A model generated the notes under the pieces. That model did no database searches, was not told where the DNA came from, and worked only from the letters and a program-made list of their open reading frames with translations. The position numbers were made by a program, and so were the translations under genes. A DNA stretch of 64,000 nucleotides from Salminus brasiliensis (Eukaryota; Chordata; Actinopteri; Characiformes; Bryconidae): assembly GCF_030463535.1 (NCBI RefSeq), contig NC_132898.1, positions 22,635,662 to 22,699,661 of the forward strand, in the 5' to 3' direction. Every line of letters begins with the position of its first letter. Positions within the stretch are counted from its first letter, which is position 1. Positions 30,340 to 44,200 of this stretch are shown here, piece after piece.

Positions 30340-30830
30340 CGCATGCACGTACGTGCACACATACAGTGACTCTGACACACTCCCATAGGAACACGATCAA
30401 ATGATGACGACAGCAATGATGAAAAGAAAGAAAGAAAAAAAGATAACCGTTGTTTTTGTATTTGGGTTGTTCTGAAAGTCCAGGAACAAACGTAGCAAAG
30501 ATTGAGCTCCAACCTCCTATTAGGATCCTGATACACTATTTATGATCTGAGCAATACAAATTCAGAATGTGCACATATGTATGTGTTTTGTTTGTGTTTC
30601 ATCTGTATTTATATAAAAAGTCACTCTGCACACTATGCCCGTCTGAGCATGCATGCTAATTGCTGCTTCGTTAGAGGATTGTTACTAGATGTGAGGAGTT
30701 TTAAGAGTAGTCCGGTTTTTGCAGTATTAAAAAAAAAAGACTTAAATTTTAGATGGTGTTTAAACTGGTTTATCAATATTATGAGATGACTTTTTCTTTT
30801 TTTAATAAAAAGGTTTTGAGAAACTATTTT
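30340..30830 (+). other. dstyk 3' untranslated region
   Basis: The sequence after the stop includes the polyadenylation signal AATAAA at 30804-30809, followed within about 20-25 nt by GT-rich TTTTGTGCTTT, so cleavage probably lies near 30825. Transcript evidence is not available. Confidence 0.6.
30804..30809 (+). terminator. polyadenylation signal of dstyk
   Basis: AATAAA in TTTAATAAAAAGG, about 465 nt after the stop codon, with a downstream GT-rich element. Confidence 0.6.
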
Positions 30831-33111
30831 GTGCTTTATATCTTTTTGCGGTCTGAGCTCTCAGAAGGTAGCCGGTCAGGAAGTGCGCCAACAACAGACT
30901 TCTAGCAAGTATGTGGAGCGTTTAGATCATTTTTACCACCTTTTACCAAAGAATGAAAGAGCTGTAGATTACAACATTCCTGTAGATTAGCAGCTTTTAC
31001 ACCACCACCATTATCCCTCAAAACACGATCAACTAGGACATAATGTAGGCTCATACCGCAGCAGTTAGTATGGCTTCAGTTTCAGTTTGCTGGCATACAT
31101 TATGCTTGGAAACCAGGGGTACGTCTTTCTTTCGGCATAACCAAAGTGACCATGGACTTTATCCTGGCAGACCATACTGTATACATAGCTGAATAGCACT
31201 GGCTTGGACAGCTTGAGTTGGTCAGGCTATTTCTTGTAGCAGGCAGGTTAGCTTTGTGGATGTCTCTGTAGAACACAGAGCTAATTCGCTTTTGACAAAC
31301 CGATGCTACTTTAAAATCTCCTGTCAGCATTTAATTCCAGGTAAACAAGGTCAACAGTACTGATCAATGCTTCTGCACAGTTTCATGAACTAATTAATAA
31401 GTAATTAATCGGTATATTATATTTTTATATTATTATATGGAAGTGTTCTAGCACACCAACATTTTAGAGGGTAGCACTTGCACCCACGGTGCTTTGTGCA
31501 ACTAACTGTGTTTTTATGAATAATGTTTGTGTCTCTTATGTTTATTTATTCTTTATTATTATTATTATTTATTTTTTTTTTACCTTTCAAACTTTTGTCA
31601 TTTTACAGGTTTACCAAGTTTACAGTTAGCCCTTGACTACACCAATGGCTTCATGTTTACACCTGTATTGACTATCAAAGATGTGCTTTAGCTCATTTGC
31701 TCAGTTTTCTAATAAGCCTGAAAGTAAATGACAAATTAAAAAAATGGCTGACTTGTTTAGCTGTACCTCCTGTCCCTTGTAAACTAGAAGTAAATAACTT
31801 TAGCTACTTGTTAGCTAAATTAGCCATGTAGCGCCAGAGTAAAACTGAAGTCCTGAACAGGCCCTGGCTTTATTAAGAAGTCAGTATCTTGGTATTCTGC
31901 ACGTGGTTATGAGTTAACACATAAGAAGAAGGACGTCAGAAGAACAGCAAAGAACTGGGCAGGAATAGTTGAAAGCATTCATATATTTAAAAACAGAATT
32001 TAGCTTTACACCAGTTTGGCGAGGTCATTTACAAAGCATTTCCACATAGAAAAATACAGGCGGTGTCTCGACCCTGTTCAGCTTGAACTCCAACAGCAGG
32101 CCTGATCCAAAATGACTGATTTAGAATACAGATATTTACAACAGTCCACAAAGGGTAGAAATCAGCATTTGCACATTTTAAAGCTGCCCAGTGTGGTGTT
32201 TTTTTTTTTTTTTTGTCCAGCAGCCGTCAAGTAAACAATTATGGCTAGATGCTAATGAGATTTCACAAACGTGATAAAAGCACACATCTCTGGGATGGTC
32301 AGTTTAGGACGCAGGAAACGTCGTTCCTAGCTTTAAGTGAATGTTAATGAGACTAGATGTAGTTCCAAACGAAAAGGTTTGATATGACGGTGATGACTAA
32401 CATTAAATACACACTTTTCATGCTATGTATTGCCTATATTTATTTATAATCTGCTGGATAAAAAAAAGTGGCTAGGCAGCTTTACACTTGTTTTCTAGAT
32501 CCAAACCTTAACATATAAATCTCTCTCATATTAACTTGACCTTGATTGCTTTAGAATGGAAAGACTTCGATTAGAGAAAATACGAGAGGTTCCATTTTCT
32601 TTTGGTGTTCAGCTAAACGACCAGACGGGCTTTATTTATTGCGTGATCATCAAAAAAAAAAAAAATCTTAAAGGAAACAGTTCAATCAAATTGCTAATGC
32701 TAGCCTTTACGAATGAACTGGCCTCTTGTTGTTAGCCATGTTAGCATGTTTGAGCAATTCCTTTAGTCCTTTGGAATAAAGTGGATCGTTTTCATTAGCT
32801 AAAAGCAGGTTAGCTTGAAGAACAGTGACATTTATGCAAATACACAGCAGCTGCCCTCTAATACAGAACACTGAAATTCACAGCAACCAGTTTTTAGCTT
32901 TTTCACACCAACACATTAGCTATGGAAGCTATTTTTCCCCAGGGACAGAAATATACAAATACAACCACTTTTTGCCTTTTAATTTGACATGGTGAACAAG
33001 TGACCAGATCAAATTATTTCACAGTAAACAAGTTAAGATGATAAAAACTGACATACTCTCAGAAACTGAGGAGACTGTCCCGTCTACCTGGTGAGAATGA
33101 GCTTCCATATT
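30831..33111. other. convergent intergenic region, possible celsr2 3' UTR
   Basis: No coding exon seen. It includes a fragment with ACTTGTTAGCTAAATTAGCC (31800-31850, dispersed GTTAGC family). TTTATTTATT at 32631-32640 would be AATAAATAAA on the minus strand and could end a long celsr2 3' UTR. Confidence 0.35.
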
Positions 33112-33640
33112 CACTGATCAGCCAACCATGTGCCTAAAACTGTGTAGGTCCCCCTCACGCCGCAAAACCAGCTCTAATCCATAGCGACATGAACTCCACA
33201 AGACCCCTGAAAGTGCCCGGTAGTATATGGACACATTCAGGCATTAGCAGCAGATTGCCCTTTAGTTCCTGTCACTTGTGCAGTACGGCCTCCATCAGCA
33301 TCAAGGAGCCTTGGACACCCAATACCCTGTTGCAGTTCACCAGTCGTCCATCCTTGAAGCACTTTTGGTAGATACTGACCACTGCATAGGGGGTACGCCC
33401 CCAAGACCTGCCTGATGTTTTGGAGATGTTCTCACTCAGTCAACTACCAATCACAGTCAAAGTGTCTCAGATGTTATTTCACCCATTGTCCAGTTTCCTG
33501 CTTCCAAACACAGCACCTTCGAGAACGGACTTTTCACTTGCTGCACAATTTATCCACCCTTTGACAGGAGCTACTGGAACCAGATCATCAATATTCTTTG
33601 CTTCACGATGCAGTGGTTCTAAAGTTATGGCTGATCAGTG
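33112..33640. mobile_element. non-autonomous element with CACTGATCAGCCA inverted ends
   Basis: The left end is CACTGATCAGCCAACCATG; the right end ATGGCTGATCAGTG is its inverse. The body has GTGTAGGTCCCCCTCACGCC and CCACTGCATAGGG-type words, known to me from a very common teleost repeat (TGATCAGCCATAACATTAAA family). No intact ORF. Confidence 0.75.
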
Positions 33641-35065
33641 TAAAGCCACTGTGTTGACCGGTCAGTTACATGTATAAACCTGCTAGAAGTGACAGAACAA
33701 TGAATAAATGAGTAAGAAACACGCTGAGCTGAGATTTTGCTCCTGAATTAAACTCATTGTTCAGAACAAAAGTCACTACTTCAACATCTAAAAAACAACA
33801 GCAGGAGTGACATATTTAGTATGTTTTTTTTTTGTTTGTTTGTTTCTGAAGTATTAGCAGAATATTTACACTCTTAAATCAGGCCTGTACAGTTTCAAAA
33901 ACTCACTTTAATTCACACATCCTGACATATTTTACAAAAAAGCCCATCATCCTTCATTTCTACGCTATAAAATACAAAAACCGTTTGTTCTTGTTGAGTA
34001 AAAGTGATAAAAGGCAAATCTTTCAGACGAAATGTTTAAAATCGGGAGCATTTCATTAACGTCCGTATAAAATTAGCTCCCGATAACAATAAAAAAAAAA
34101 AAAAAAGTCACCAGTGTATCAAAGATTTCAGTGTTTCATCTTCTTTTCCTCTATTGATGGTATAAAATGAAGGCTGAGTGGTGGGGAAGGCATCATAACT
34201 CCGCAAGAGTGTGAGTGTGTTGGTGTTCAAGACTGTGAAACAGTGTAGGATATGGAGTATGATAAAAACCTTCAGTCTTTTCCAGTCTCACTTCTTCATG
34301 AAGTCTGTCAACTCAAAAGAAGCCTCCACATAGGCTCCACCCACTGATGTATTTCTCCATGGCGACTGTTATTAAATGAAGGTATTGTGATATACACTGA
34401 GGTGGAGCTACAGTCTCTCTTTAGGGCGAATAGGATTTGTACCAGGGTTCTGAGTTCTGAGAAGTTAGCTTGCCTAACTTCACAACAGTCACTAAGGAAG
34501 CTCACATTAGTGGGTGGGGCCTGTAGAGGGTGATTTCCGTTACAGTGTGAAAGCTCTGCAGTGTGTTGACGTCTCCTGTGTTTGTGATCTTCAGGTCAGG
34601 ATTTCAGTAGATATCGGTGCGCTGGCTCTGAGCGCTGGACAGTAGAAGCTCTACAGTTCTGTTTTAGCTTTATAAAGGAAATTTCCCTGATATCGTTAAA
34701 ATCGGCAGTCTAGATCAAGACGCTTGTGTGTGTGAAAAATCAGCGTCTTTATTTTTGAAGAAAAAAAAGTCTCGTTTGAGCAAAGTCACGTCCTGCTGGG
34801 CAGGGGGAACAAAAAAAAAGTGCATCACTTCAAGTATGTAAACAAACATAAACATAAGGAGGTGTGGTCATCACGGTCAGTGCAGTCTCGGTGGTGAGAT
34901 GTCTGGGGTTTGGCACAGTGGAGTAATCCGTTAGGAGACACAGGAAAATTGTGGGATTATTCAGCACCTCCGTTTCCTTCACCGACTCGCTCTGCCATCC
35001 CCATTTCACTGGTCCCGATGTGGTGTGGGAAGGGCTTCGGATGATGGACAGGCCAGCATGCGGAT
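33641..35065 (-). other. celsr2 3' UTR candidate and flank
   Basis: The stretch follows the proposed celsr2 stop codon on the minus strand. TTTATT at 34748-34753 is a minus-strand AATAAA, which would give a 3' UTR of about 320 nt; longer forms are possible. No other gene was recognized. Confidence 0.4.
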
Positions 35066-35072
35066 TTAAGAC
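35066..35072 (-). CDS. celsr2: celsr2 terminal coding exon (7 nt coding, tentative)
   Basis: The preceding exon ends in phase 2 (GA). The acceptor GTCTTTGCAG|GTCTTAA completes GAG, adds TCT and stops at TAA, giving a C-terminus GSES. The human protein, as I remember it, continues FLFFNFLH after GSE, and no such sequence was found to the left. The acceptor is strong, but another terminal exon is possible. Confidence 0.5.
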
Positions 35073-38000
35073 CTGCAAAGACACACTCCTCCAGTCATCA
35101 GGCCAATCACATCGCAGTTTGGCGGGAACTGCTGGTGGGGGTGGGGGGTAGAGGGGACGCAGGAAAAATATAAATGACGAAAGAAGAGAAGAGGAAAAAG
35201 AAAACGAGAGAGAGAGAGAGAATGATTGTGATTAGAAAGCAATGCTATTATGACTGAATCAACATGAGATGACTGACAGATGATTGGTCCAATCAGGAGA
35301 TAAAATATCACATGCTTTTAATGATGGAAATTAAAAAATAAAAATCTATGATTTTTTTGAGGAGAGAGAAGAAAGAAAAGTGGGAGGAGAGGATTAGTGC
35401 TCTATAGTGAACTACAGCTCCTCTAACATCTACTCTAATAAAGGCTCTCTCTGTTAAATGTGTGTTTTCTCTGCTAGTGATTAAATGCAGTCGAGGGTCA
35501 GTGAGAGACAACAGGCTTGTCTGAGTCTGAAGCATTAAGGCCTTTTCACAGGTATATTAATGATGTGTTTCACTCTGAGTCTGAAACTGAGGGACTGCGT
35601 AAGTTGCAGATCAAACAAATGAGCATCCAGACGGCAGCAGAACAGCTCATCTTCGAAGCAGAAGACAAAAGCTTTATGAAAAAACATGCTGAATATAAAA
35701 ATGCAGAGGTTAATGAAGATATATGGTGGTGCAGAGCTGAACGGCTTTGGGGAGGATAGTAAGAGCTTTATAGCTACTTTATGTAGCTTTTTTTTGTCTA
35801 GGAGCCTCCTAGTCTGTTCATGTCCATAAAGAACCATGAACTATAGTTACTCTCGCTAATGAGGCTCAGACTTGGTGTGGAGGTTCCACTACGATTTGAA
35901 AATCACATCTTGGTGTGAATAGGCCTTTACAATGAGAAGATTGGGATGCAGTTCACACAGTGGCCACATGGGTGAGACATAGCATAGGAAAACATACACA
36001 GTCGATGCTTAGCAACAAACTCCGGACTAATACAGTTTTACACAAGATCTAAATCAGCGTATACTCAGAACATGTAAACTACTGAAAACACTGGATTTTA
36101 AAATGAAACAAACAATTACAGATATTCAGAGACTTGTATTTTAAAGCGATAGTTTGGTGGAAATGAAGTTCTACCTTCAGATAAATCAAAGCTTTATCTA
36201 TGTGTAGCAGCTACAAGACCAATACAACAATGCAACGAAAACAAGCTAACTGGTGTATACAAGCTTCCATTACATTTTAGCTACATTAGCTCCAGTGTAA
36301 AACTAAAACAGACACTGAATATTGCCTGGCTGATTATGCTGCGGAGTAAAGGTTGGGGGCAAGTTGTCATTTAGACACTTTAACAAACTTCCGCTTTAAA
36401 ATTCTATCAAACGCTGAGTCGTGCACTCACTCGGATCCTGAAGAGTCGTCATCCACCGTTCCCGTCTTTATGCTCATAGCCACTCCATTCAACTGGTCCT
36501 GCCTGGCCCCACCCCTTTGCCCCTCACTGGAGGAGGAGCCTCGAGATGAGGCAGGGCCTGAGGTGTTGACTGACAACTGGTTATGGATGCGGTTGATACC
36601 GTTTCTCTCTGCGATCGGAGAGAGCGGCTTCTTTTTCAGGATGCCTGAGTGACAAAACACACACTTTAGTGGAGGGTCAGTGTGTGTTGGAGTGTGTGTG
36701 TGTTTCTGGTAATGAAGTGTGTGTACTGTTAATTGTTAAGTGTCTCTTTACCTTTGTGTGGGTGAGTGTGTGGGTTGTGTAAGCTAGGCAGCAGCGGTAG
36801 TGAGTTTTCTTTCCCATAATCCTCCGTTCTCTCCTCTGGGTGGCTCAGAGTCTCCACCCTCAGCCTGGTTCCCGCTTCACCCTCACCTGGCCAGCAGGGG
36901 GCACCACCACTGGAGTCTAACACACACAAACAGATACACACCTCAAATAACAGTAATATGGGAGATTAAAGGCCCCACCCATTCAGCCTTCATCATTATG
37001 GCCCTGCCCATTCAGCCTATAGCAGTTTAACCTCACCGATTCAGCCTACATCAGTTTAGCCCCACTCATTCAGCCTACAGTAGTTTAACCCCATCTATTC
37101 AGTCTACAGCAGTTTAGCCCCACTCATTCAGCCTACAGTAGTTTAACCCCATCTATTCAGTCTACAGCAGTTTAGCCCCACTCATTCAGCCTACAGTAGT
37201 TTAACCCCATCTATTCAGTCTACAGCAGTTTAGCCCCACTCATTCAGCCTACATGCAGTGCTGTGAAGTGCGTGAGGTGTGTATTTTTACCTTGTGTTCT
37301 CTTGGCTGTATTGGTTGCCAGGTTTTCCCAGCACTCCTCCTTCGGGTAAGGACCCTCCTCATCCTCGCTGTCTGAGGAGTGTGTGGACGCGTACGAGCCA
37401 CTCTGGTCGTCCTCCAGCTCGGACAGGTCACTGTCTGAGTCAGAGTCGTGATCTGCATACACACACACACACACACATATTGTTTATTATCTAGTTGTCT
37501 CTGTCTCTATGTGTGTGCATTTGTGTGTGCGTGTGTGTGTTTGTATTGACCTTACCGTCTGGGTGTGGTTTGGTTTCGTGGAAGCTGTGGTCGTCCAGAG
37601 CGATTCGACTGTTATTCAAACCCCCATCATCTCTGAACAAAACATAAACACATAAACAATAAAAAATTTGCTTTGAACTATGTGTGTGTGTAAGTATGTG
37701 TAAGTATGTGTGTGTGTGTGTCTGTACCTGAGCACAAATGGTACATAGCTGTGTTGGCTTTTGGCGCTTTGCAGAGTTCCGTTCAGAGACACACTGGACT
37801 CAGCGTAGGGCAAGTGGTACAGACGGCCATCCACATAACTACTGCTACAGGTATACTGAGAAAGAGGAAAGATTATTATTATTTGTGATCATGTGAGCTC
37901 CACTAACAGAAAACCAGAAACAGTCATATTCTATCATTTCTATACCGACCTCTTTTCATCCCTTACAGTTCTGTTGCTGTACCTTGAACACTGACATATG

Positions 38001-38466
38001 AATGTAATCTGAAACTGCTAGGTAAATATACACTATATGAACAAAAGTATTGTGACACTTACACATTACACTACACCTACAGGAGCTTTTCATTTCTCTT
38101 TCAAAACCCATAGGCATTAATATGGAGTTGGTCCACCTTTGCAGTTCTAACAGCAGGTTTGGAACATGGCCAGCAGAGGGCTGATGAATTTCATGCACTA
38201 TTTAATTCAATTCAATTACTTTTTTATACAGAACTATTTACAACAATTGTCACAAAGCAGCTTTACAGAGATCCGGGTCCGAGCCTCTTTTGAGCAAGCT
38301 AGTGGCAACAGTGGGATGGAAAAACTCTCGGGTCGAGAGGAAGACATGGGAATTCAATGACTAAGAGATGTGTCCCAGTACTTTTGTCCATATACTGGTA
38401 TGTGTTTATGCTTGTGATGTCGCAACCAATAACATTTCTGTTATTGTTCTGTTATGTATGTATGAC

Positions 38467-38498
<32 letters not shown>

Positions 38499-40581
38499 AC
38501 TAACTGAAGGTTTGGATTTGATGATGTGCTCCGGGCGTTTTTTGCTGCAGCAGTAGCGCATCGCACTGCGAGCTTCTTTATTAAACACGATTCTAAAAAA
38601 GAAGATGAACGGACCCTATAGAGACACAAACAAATAAATAAATAAATAAACAAGTAATAAAAAAACACATAATTGAAAATAACATTTTGTTTTCAGTTGC
38701 CTGCTGAATTATCCTTATTTCCACTGTTTCTGTATGGATGCTATGCTCATTTTGTTTTATTAATTGTATCTTATGTGAATACTAAGATACTACTACAACT
38801 AATAATAATAATGATAATAATATTATTATTATAAAGTAAATAAGATAAATAAAAGAGTGATGGTGTCACCTGTATGCAGTTGAGGGCAGCAAACAGATAG
38901 TGGAATAGAATCATATCGCTGTTTACAGAAAGCAGAGCCAGCAGACACGTCACAGTTACCAATAGCAACACACCACACGCTGTCCGTAAGCCATACCTAC
39001 ACAAACACACACACACACAGAGAGAGAGAAAGAGATGATGGTGAACTGGAACACAGCTGAGCACAGTCTAAAACAAGGTAAAACGTAACATGGACAGTCT
39101 ATGCAGGTTCCAGTAGATTTCCCCTAAAGTCTTGTGTGTATTTTAATGGTGAGTGTTTTTGATGACTTGAGTTGTGTGTAGAAGTCACAGAATTCACTCC
39201 TCTATTATTATGCCAGGTAGATCAGAAATGCACTGGGGATGTGAGTGTAATGTATAGAAACTAAAGGTAAGTGGGCATTATTAACCACACGTGTATGTGT
39301 GTGTGATAGTGGAGGTGCAACTCACACTGGTGGTTCTTTCTTCTCGTAGTTGTTTGATCTGAGAGAGCAGGAAGCTCTGGAGGCCAGAATATACAGGAAC
39401 AGGTTCATCTGTAAAACACACACACACACATTCTAATAAATGCATTCAACTATTTTATGTTGCACCCGTTGCAACTCCAATGTGCAAATGTACACACACA
39501 CAGTATTGAGCTGTGGAGCAGTAGAACTGTGTTCTCTGGAATGATGGAGCTCAGTAATCCTTTTGGGATGAGTTGAGGAGTTAGGAATGAGGTGGGGTGG
39601 GGATCATCTAACTTAATGACCTCAGTAATGCTCTTGTCACTGAATACAATCAAATCTTTAGAGCAATGCTGCAAAATTTAGCAGAAAACCTTTCCTGGAC
39701 AGTAGAGACAGTTGCCCCAACAAAACTCTTTTTTAATATCCTTGATAAATAAGCAATACAATGTTGGTGTCCCAATACGTTTGTCCATATTTTGTAGATA
39801 GATAGACAGACAGATAGATAGATTAGTGATGTAGTGTAGCAGGGATGTAACACTTACAGCCACAACGAGAGCGATGGGTCCGGCTAGACTCCAGATCAGA
39901 GTGTCATACATAGAGAGCCAGCAGAAATCAGGATTTCCATAACCTTCGGGATCTAAACCAACTGCCAGACCTACACACACACAAACACACACACACACAT
40001 TGTTAATATTATTATTATTTGAGCTGCTTATTTGGAATTTTAAGCCCTTTTTAACTTATCCTGGGGAAGTATGCCCAAGAAAGCCTACACCCCACCCTAC
40101 CGATTTTAGCTAATTTGATTTTTGCCAATTACCCCACCCCCTCACCACTCAATAGGACTCCCCCTATCATGTCAGGTGATCTACAACATGGCCAATTGTG
40201 CTTTTTCGGGCTCTGGCTGCTGATGGCAAAGCAAATTTTACATAACTCGCGTTCATCTGCAACAGAGTCCATGTTGTCTACGTAGGTTAATGCAGGCTGC
40301 CCAGCAGTATAAAATGTATTACTGCATCCGATTAAAGAACACTGGATTTTTCAGATAATGGTAACATATGACACTGTATTGTGTGCATGTGTGAAAACCC
40401 ACCAGTAATGATAGCAGGCAGACCCCAACCGATGAGATAGTAGAAACGCATGGGGCCGTAGTTGACGTCTCGAACTTCACTCAGCATCCGGTACACATGC
40501 AGCCCCTCCAGAAACAGCCAGGAGAACACGCACATGTAGAAGAACTGCAGCAGGATGGCTATAACTGTACACACAAACTGT

Positions 40582-40636
<55 letters not shown>

Positions 40637-40691
40637 AAAAAATGTCACAAATAACATTCATTATATTTGTTATATTCACCCCCCCCCCCCT

Positions 40692-40730
<39 letters not shown>

Positions 40731-41173
40731 CGCACAACTCTGTACCGGGTTGTCTGTTTGGTTGATGCCAAGGATGAAGAGCAGCTCAGCAATAAAGAGT
40801 GTGAAGGCTCCGTTGGTGATGATGCTGGTGCTGTTACTCTGCATGGCCCTCAGACAGGTGAGGAAGACCACAGTGAGAAAGAGGAAGGACAGGGTCACGC
40901 CCACTGTACTCCACGTCACCAGCTTTATGGGTAAAATCTCACCGTTCTGAGAGAAACACAAACACACACACACACACACACACCAGTGAACCTCAAACAT
41001 CCTCTAATCTCACAATGATTCACCTGGAAATTATTCAGATCACATCTCAAACAATGCAATTTGATTCTTGCAGTGTGGTGGTAAATGTTACATATGCATA
41101 GTTACATACATATATAATAGGTATGGGACATATTATTACATAAAGATACTTACATATGTATAATACATGTCAA

Positions 41174-41252
<79 letters not shown>

Positions 41253-44200
41253 CATAAGAAGTTTATTAATGTATATAGGTACTTACATAAATGTAATACA
41301 TATGGGGCATATTATTAATGTATTTAAATACTTATGTGTGTGTGTGTGTGTGTGTGTGCGCACTCACCTCTCTGTGTGAAATGTCCATTAACACAGCAAA
41401 ACTGGTCATGTGATAACACTGACAGCTGATGTGTGTGCTGTTCCTGAACACGACCTCGCAGCCTTTAGAGGACCACCCTCCGGGACCACCCACACTATAC
41501 ACACATATATATGTATATAAACACACTGATTATACATTATAAATTCTGTCAAATAAAGAATGCATGATCACCATTAGACAAACATACAAACATATTTAAT
41601 ATTTAATAATGAAAAACAGAACAATAAAGTCACCTGATGGAGTGGTTCCAGAACACACAGATGGGTTTAGAGCGCTCCTCACTGGTGACAAGGCGAAACT
41701 GCACAGTGATTGGTTTATCCAGTGCGTGCTGCACTAGCTCCTCATTATCATGCACCGTAATACTGACCACTGGGGTGTTAATCACTGGTCGCTTAGGAAC
41801 CCTACAGGCACACACACAAATATATGGGACATATTACATAGTACATTTAAATACTATGGGATATATATGGGATATGTTCATTTGTGTGTGTGTGTGTGTG
41901 TGTGTGTACCTCAGGCTCCTCTTGTCTGTATCGTATCTCTGGGGTAGGAGCAAACTCAGGCTGTGGAAGATGATCACACTGGCGACAGCGTCCTGCTCTC
42001 GCTCGTCCGGGTGCCGTTTTTTCCGATTTACCGATTGGTTCCTGGCGACCTCTGTGATCGAATCACTGTGATGCCGGTGACCTTTGCCCTCGGCAGCAGG
42101 AATAAAGACAGAATCTGGGAGAGTGACGGCGGTCTCCAAATCGACAGGGCGAGGCCCGCGCAGGGATTCATAACGAGGCAGTTTAGCGCCTGCAAAGTTC
42201 ATCTTATCCAATCGATCGATGGAGATAACTGCAGAAAAAACAAAGGCTTAATATAAACATCACATATCTGGTGATGTGATTTAATTTACGTTTAGTTCTG
42301 AACAGGCTAACAAAACAAAACAAAACAAAATGAAGGCTTCAATATGGCTGTTTTTAGCTAAGCTAATATACTTCAGTCCTCGTGTCAGAAAACACATCAT
42401 CAACACTGAAGCGTGTTCGCACCGATGTTAGGAGTGACGATGGTGAAGGGGCTAAGGTAGGTTCTCCTCATGTTCTGAGCGAGTGTGTGCGTGTATTCCT
42501 CAAAGTGCCTCAGTAGAGCGGCCGTTCCGCCCTCAGCCTGCTGGATCTGCTCCCAGTGTGGACGTGTCTCAGCTGCCAGCATTGCACTGCTCACACGCAG
42601 CAGATGCTAAACATACACACACAAACACACATGCACGATATGTAGTGTCTCCTGTACAAATCTGCATATCTATTATTATTATTATATTATATATGAATGA
42701 TGTGTGTGTACCTCATTGAAGTGAACGTCTTGTGTAGCAGCCAGGCTGAACCCCTGCTGCGTGCTTTCGTGCTGCAGTATCCCCTGTGTGAGGCGGTAGG
42801 CCACTTTCACATCGCTGCCGTAGTAGGAAGGTGTGTGCAGTGTGGCATTAAACAGCAGTGCGGCGGTCTGCTGCACGTTAGATGAGTCCAGCATCGAGAT
42901 GTTACGGCCCACCTGCTCCGACTGAGAGACAAAACAAAAACGAGACTCAGGATGACTTAAATTACACCTAAACCCGTCAGTGCTTAAAAACTTCACAGTC
43001 TGTTTATAAAGAAGGGACAGCCCGACTCTCACCAGCGGCTTCAGCTTAGCAAATGTGACGGAGGTGCAGTTAAACAGATTGGGAGGCAGCCAGCCTTTAT
43101 GCTCGTCACAGTGTCTGATAGCCGTACCTGAGAAAGAGAGAGAGAGAGAGATTTTGCTTAATGTATGATTTTTAATTTGTATCAGTCATATTTGATGCAT
43201 CTGAGATGTAATGCTCACAGCTGGGTTTTTTAGCTAACTAAAACACATAGAACACAAACCTGTCTAACACCTTAATCTAAAAAAAGTAATTTCAAATGTG
43301 AAAATCTATGCATTTATGCTTTTAAGACAATCCACCAGAATGGCAGAAAGATTTTATGAATTAACTATCTTATTTATTTTAATTAATAATCAAAAAGAAA
43401 AAAATATAAAATTATATATATAATTATATATAAAATATGCATCAAACACGATATACTTGACCTTAACTCCTTAAACAGCCTATAGCCAAAAGTGTTATTA
43501 CAAACTTCTATTACAAAAGAACAGCCCCACCAGTTTGTACAGAAGTGCCTATAGCTACTGAGAAATACTGAGAAATAGTGTGTAATAAGCGCTTCTGAAT
43601 TAAGGGGTTAAAGGGTTAAATGAAGTGAAAGTTAAAGGTATAGCATTAAAGCGCTAGACATGATGTTTGTATGTACCGATGGATCCTTTAGGGCACGGCA
43701 CGGCTGCAGGCAGGCCGAACTTAGTCCTGGGCCACCAGATCCCTGCCTCAATCGCTTGAGGACAACTGTCATAGATGACTGAGAGAGAGAAAGCGAGAGA
43801 GACAGACAGTCAGAGAGAGGTACACTCTTAATAATGAATGACTGGCCTGTATTTTCGGGGGTTTGTAGAGTTGCAGAATGACCTCTGCAGTGACCTCTCA
43901 CCTTCGCAGCCGTTGGCCGACACCTCAGCAAAGGGGTTATCGCACCGGTCACACTGACGTCCTATGACCCCTGGCTTACACTGACACTGGCCGCTCTCTC
44001 GCTCACACACACGGGAGAATGAGCCCACAGAGTAACAATCACACAGCAAACACACCTCGCTGCCCGCTGGACGGTAGTGGTTGTCCTTCACACACAGTCA
44101 CACACACAAGAGAGAGGAAAAGTACAAAATGAAGGCATGTAAAAGACACGTGAACAATGTATACACACCACTTTTCAGTTTAAAAGATGTTTAAATTATA

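Noticed and set aside
33641..35065. A mammalian-type celsr2 terminal exon encoding FLFFNFLH
   Set aside because: No matching codons with a preceding acceptor were found in 31-36 kb on the minus strand. ACAG|ACTTCATGAAG at about 34312 was considered, but its frame does not give this end.
40332..41000. A 222-codon minus-strand ORF
   Set aside because: It contains two real celsr2 exons (TM1-TM2 and TM3-TM4) but reads through the intron between them, which encodes only CVCV and SLSL from microsatellites. Splice sites on both sides show the true exons.
41834..42256. ORFs on both strands over the GAIN exon
   Set aside because: The minus-strand one is the real exon extended into its introns; the plus-strand one is its shadow.
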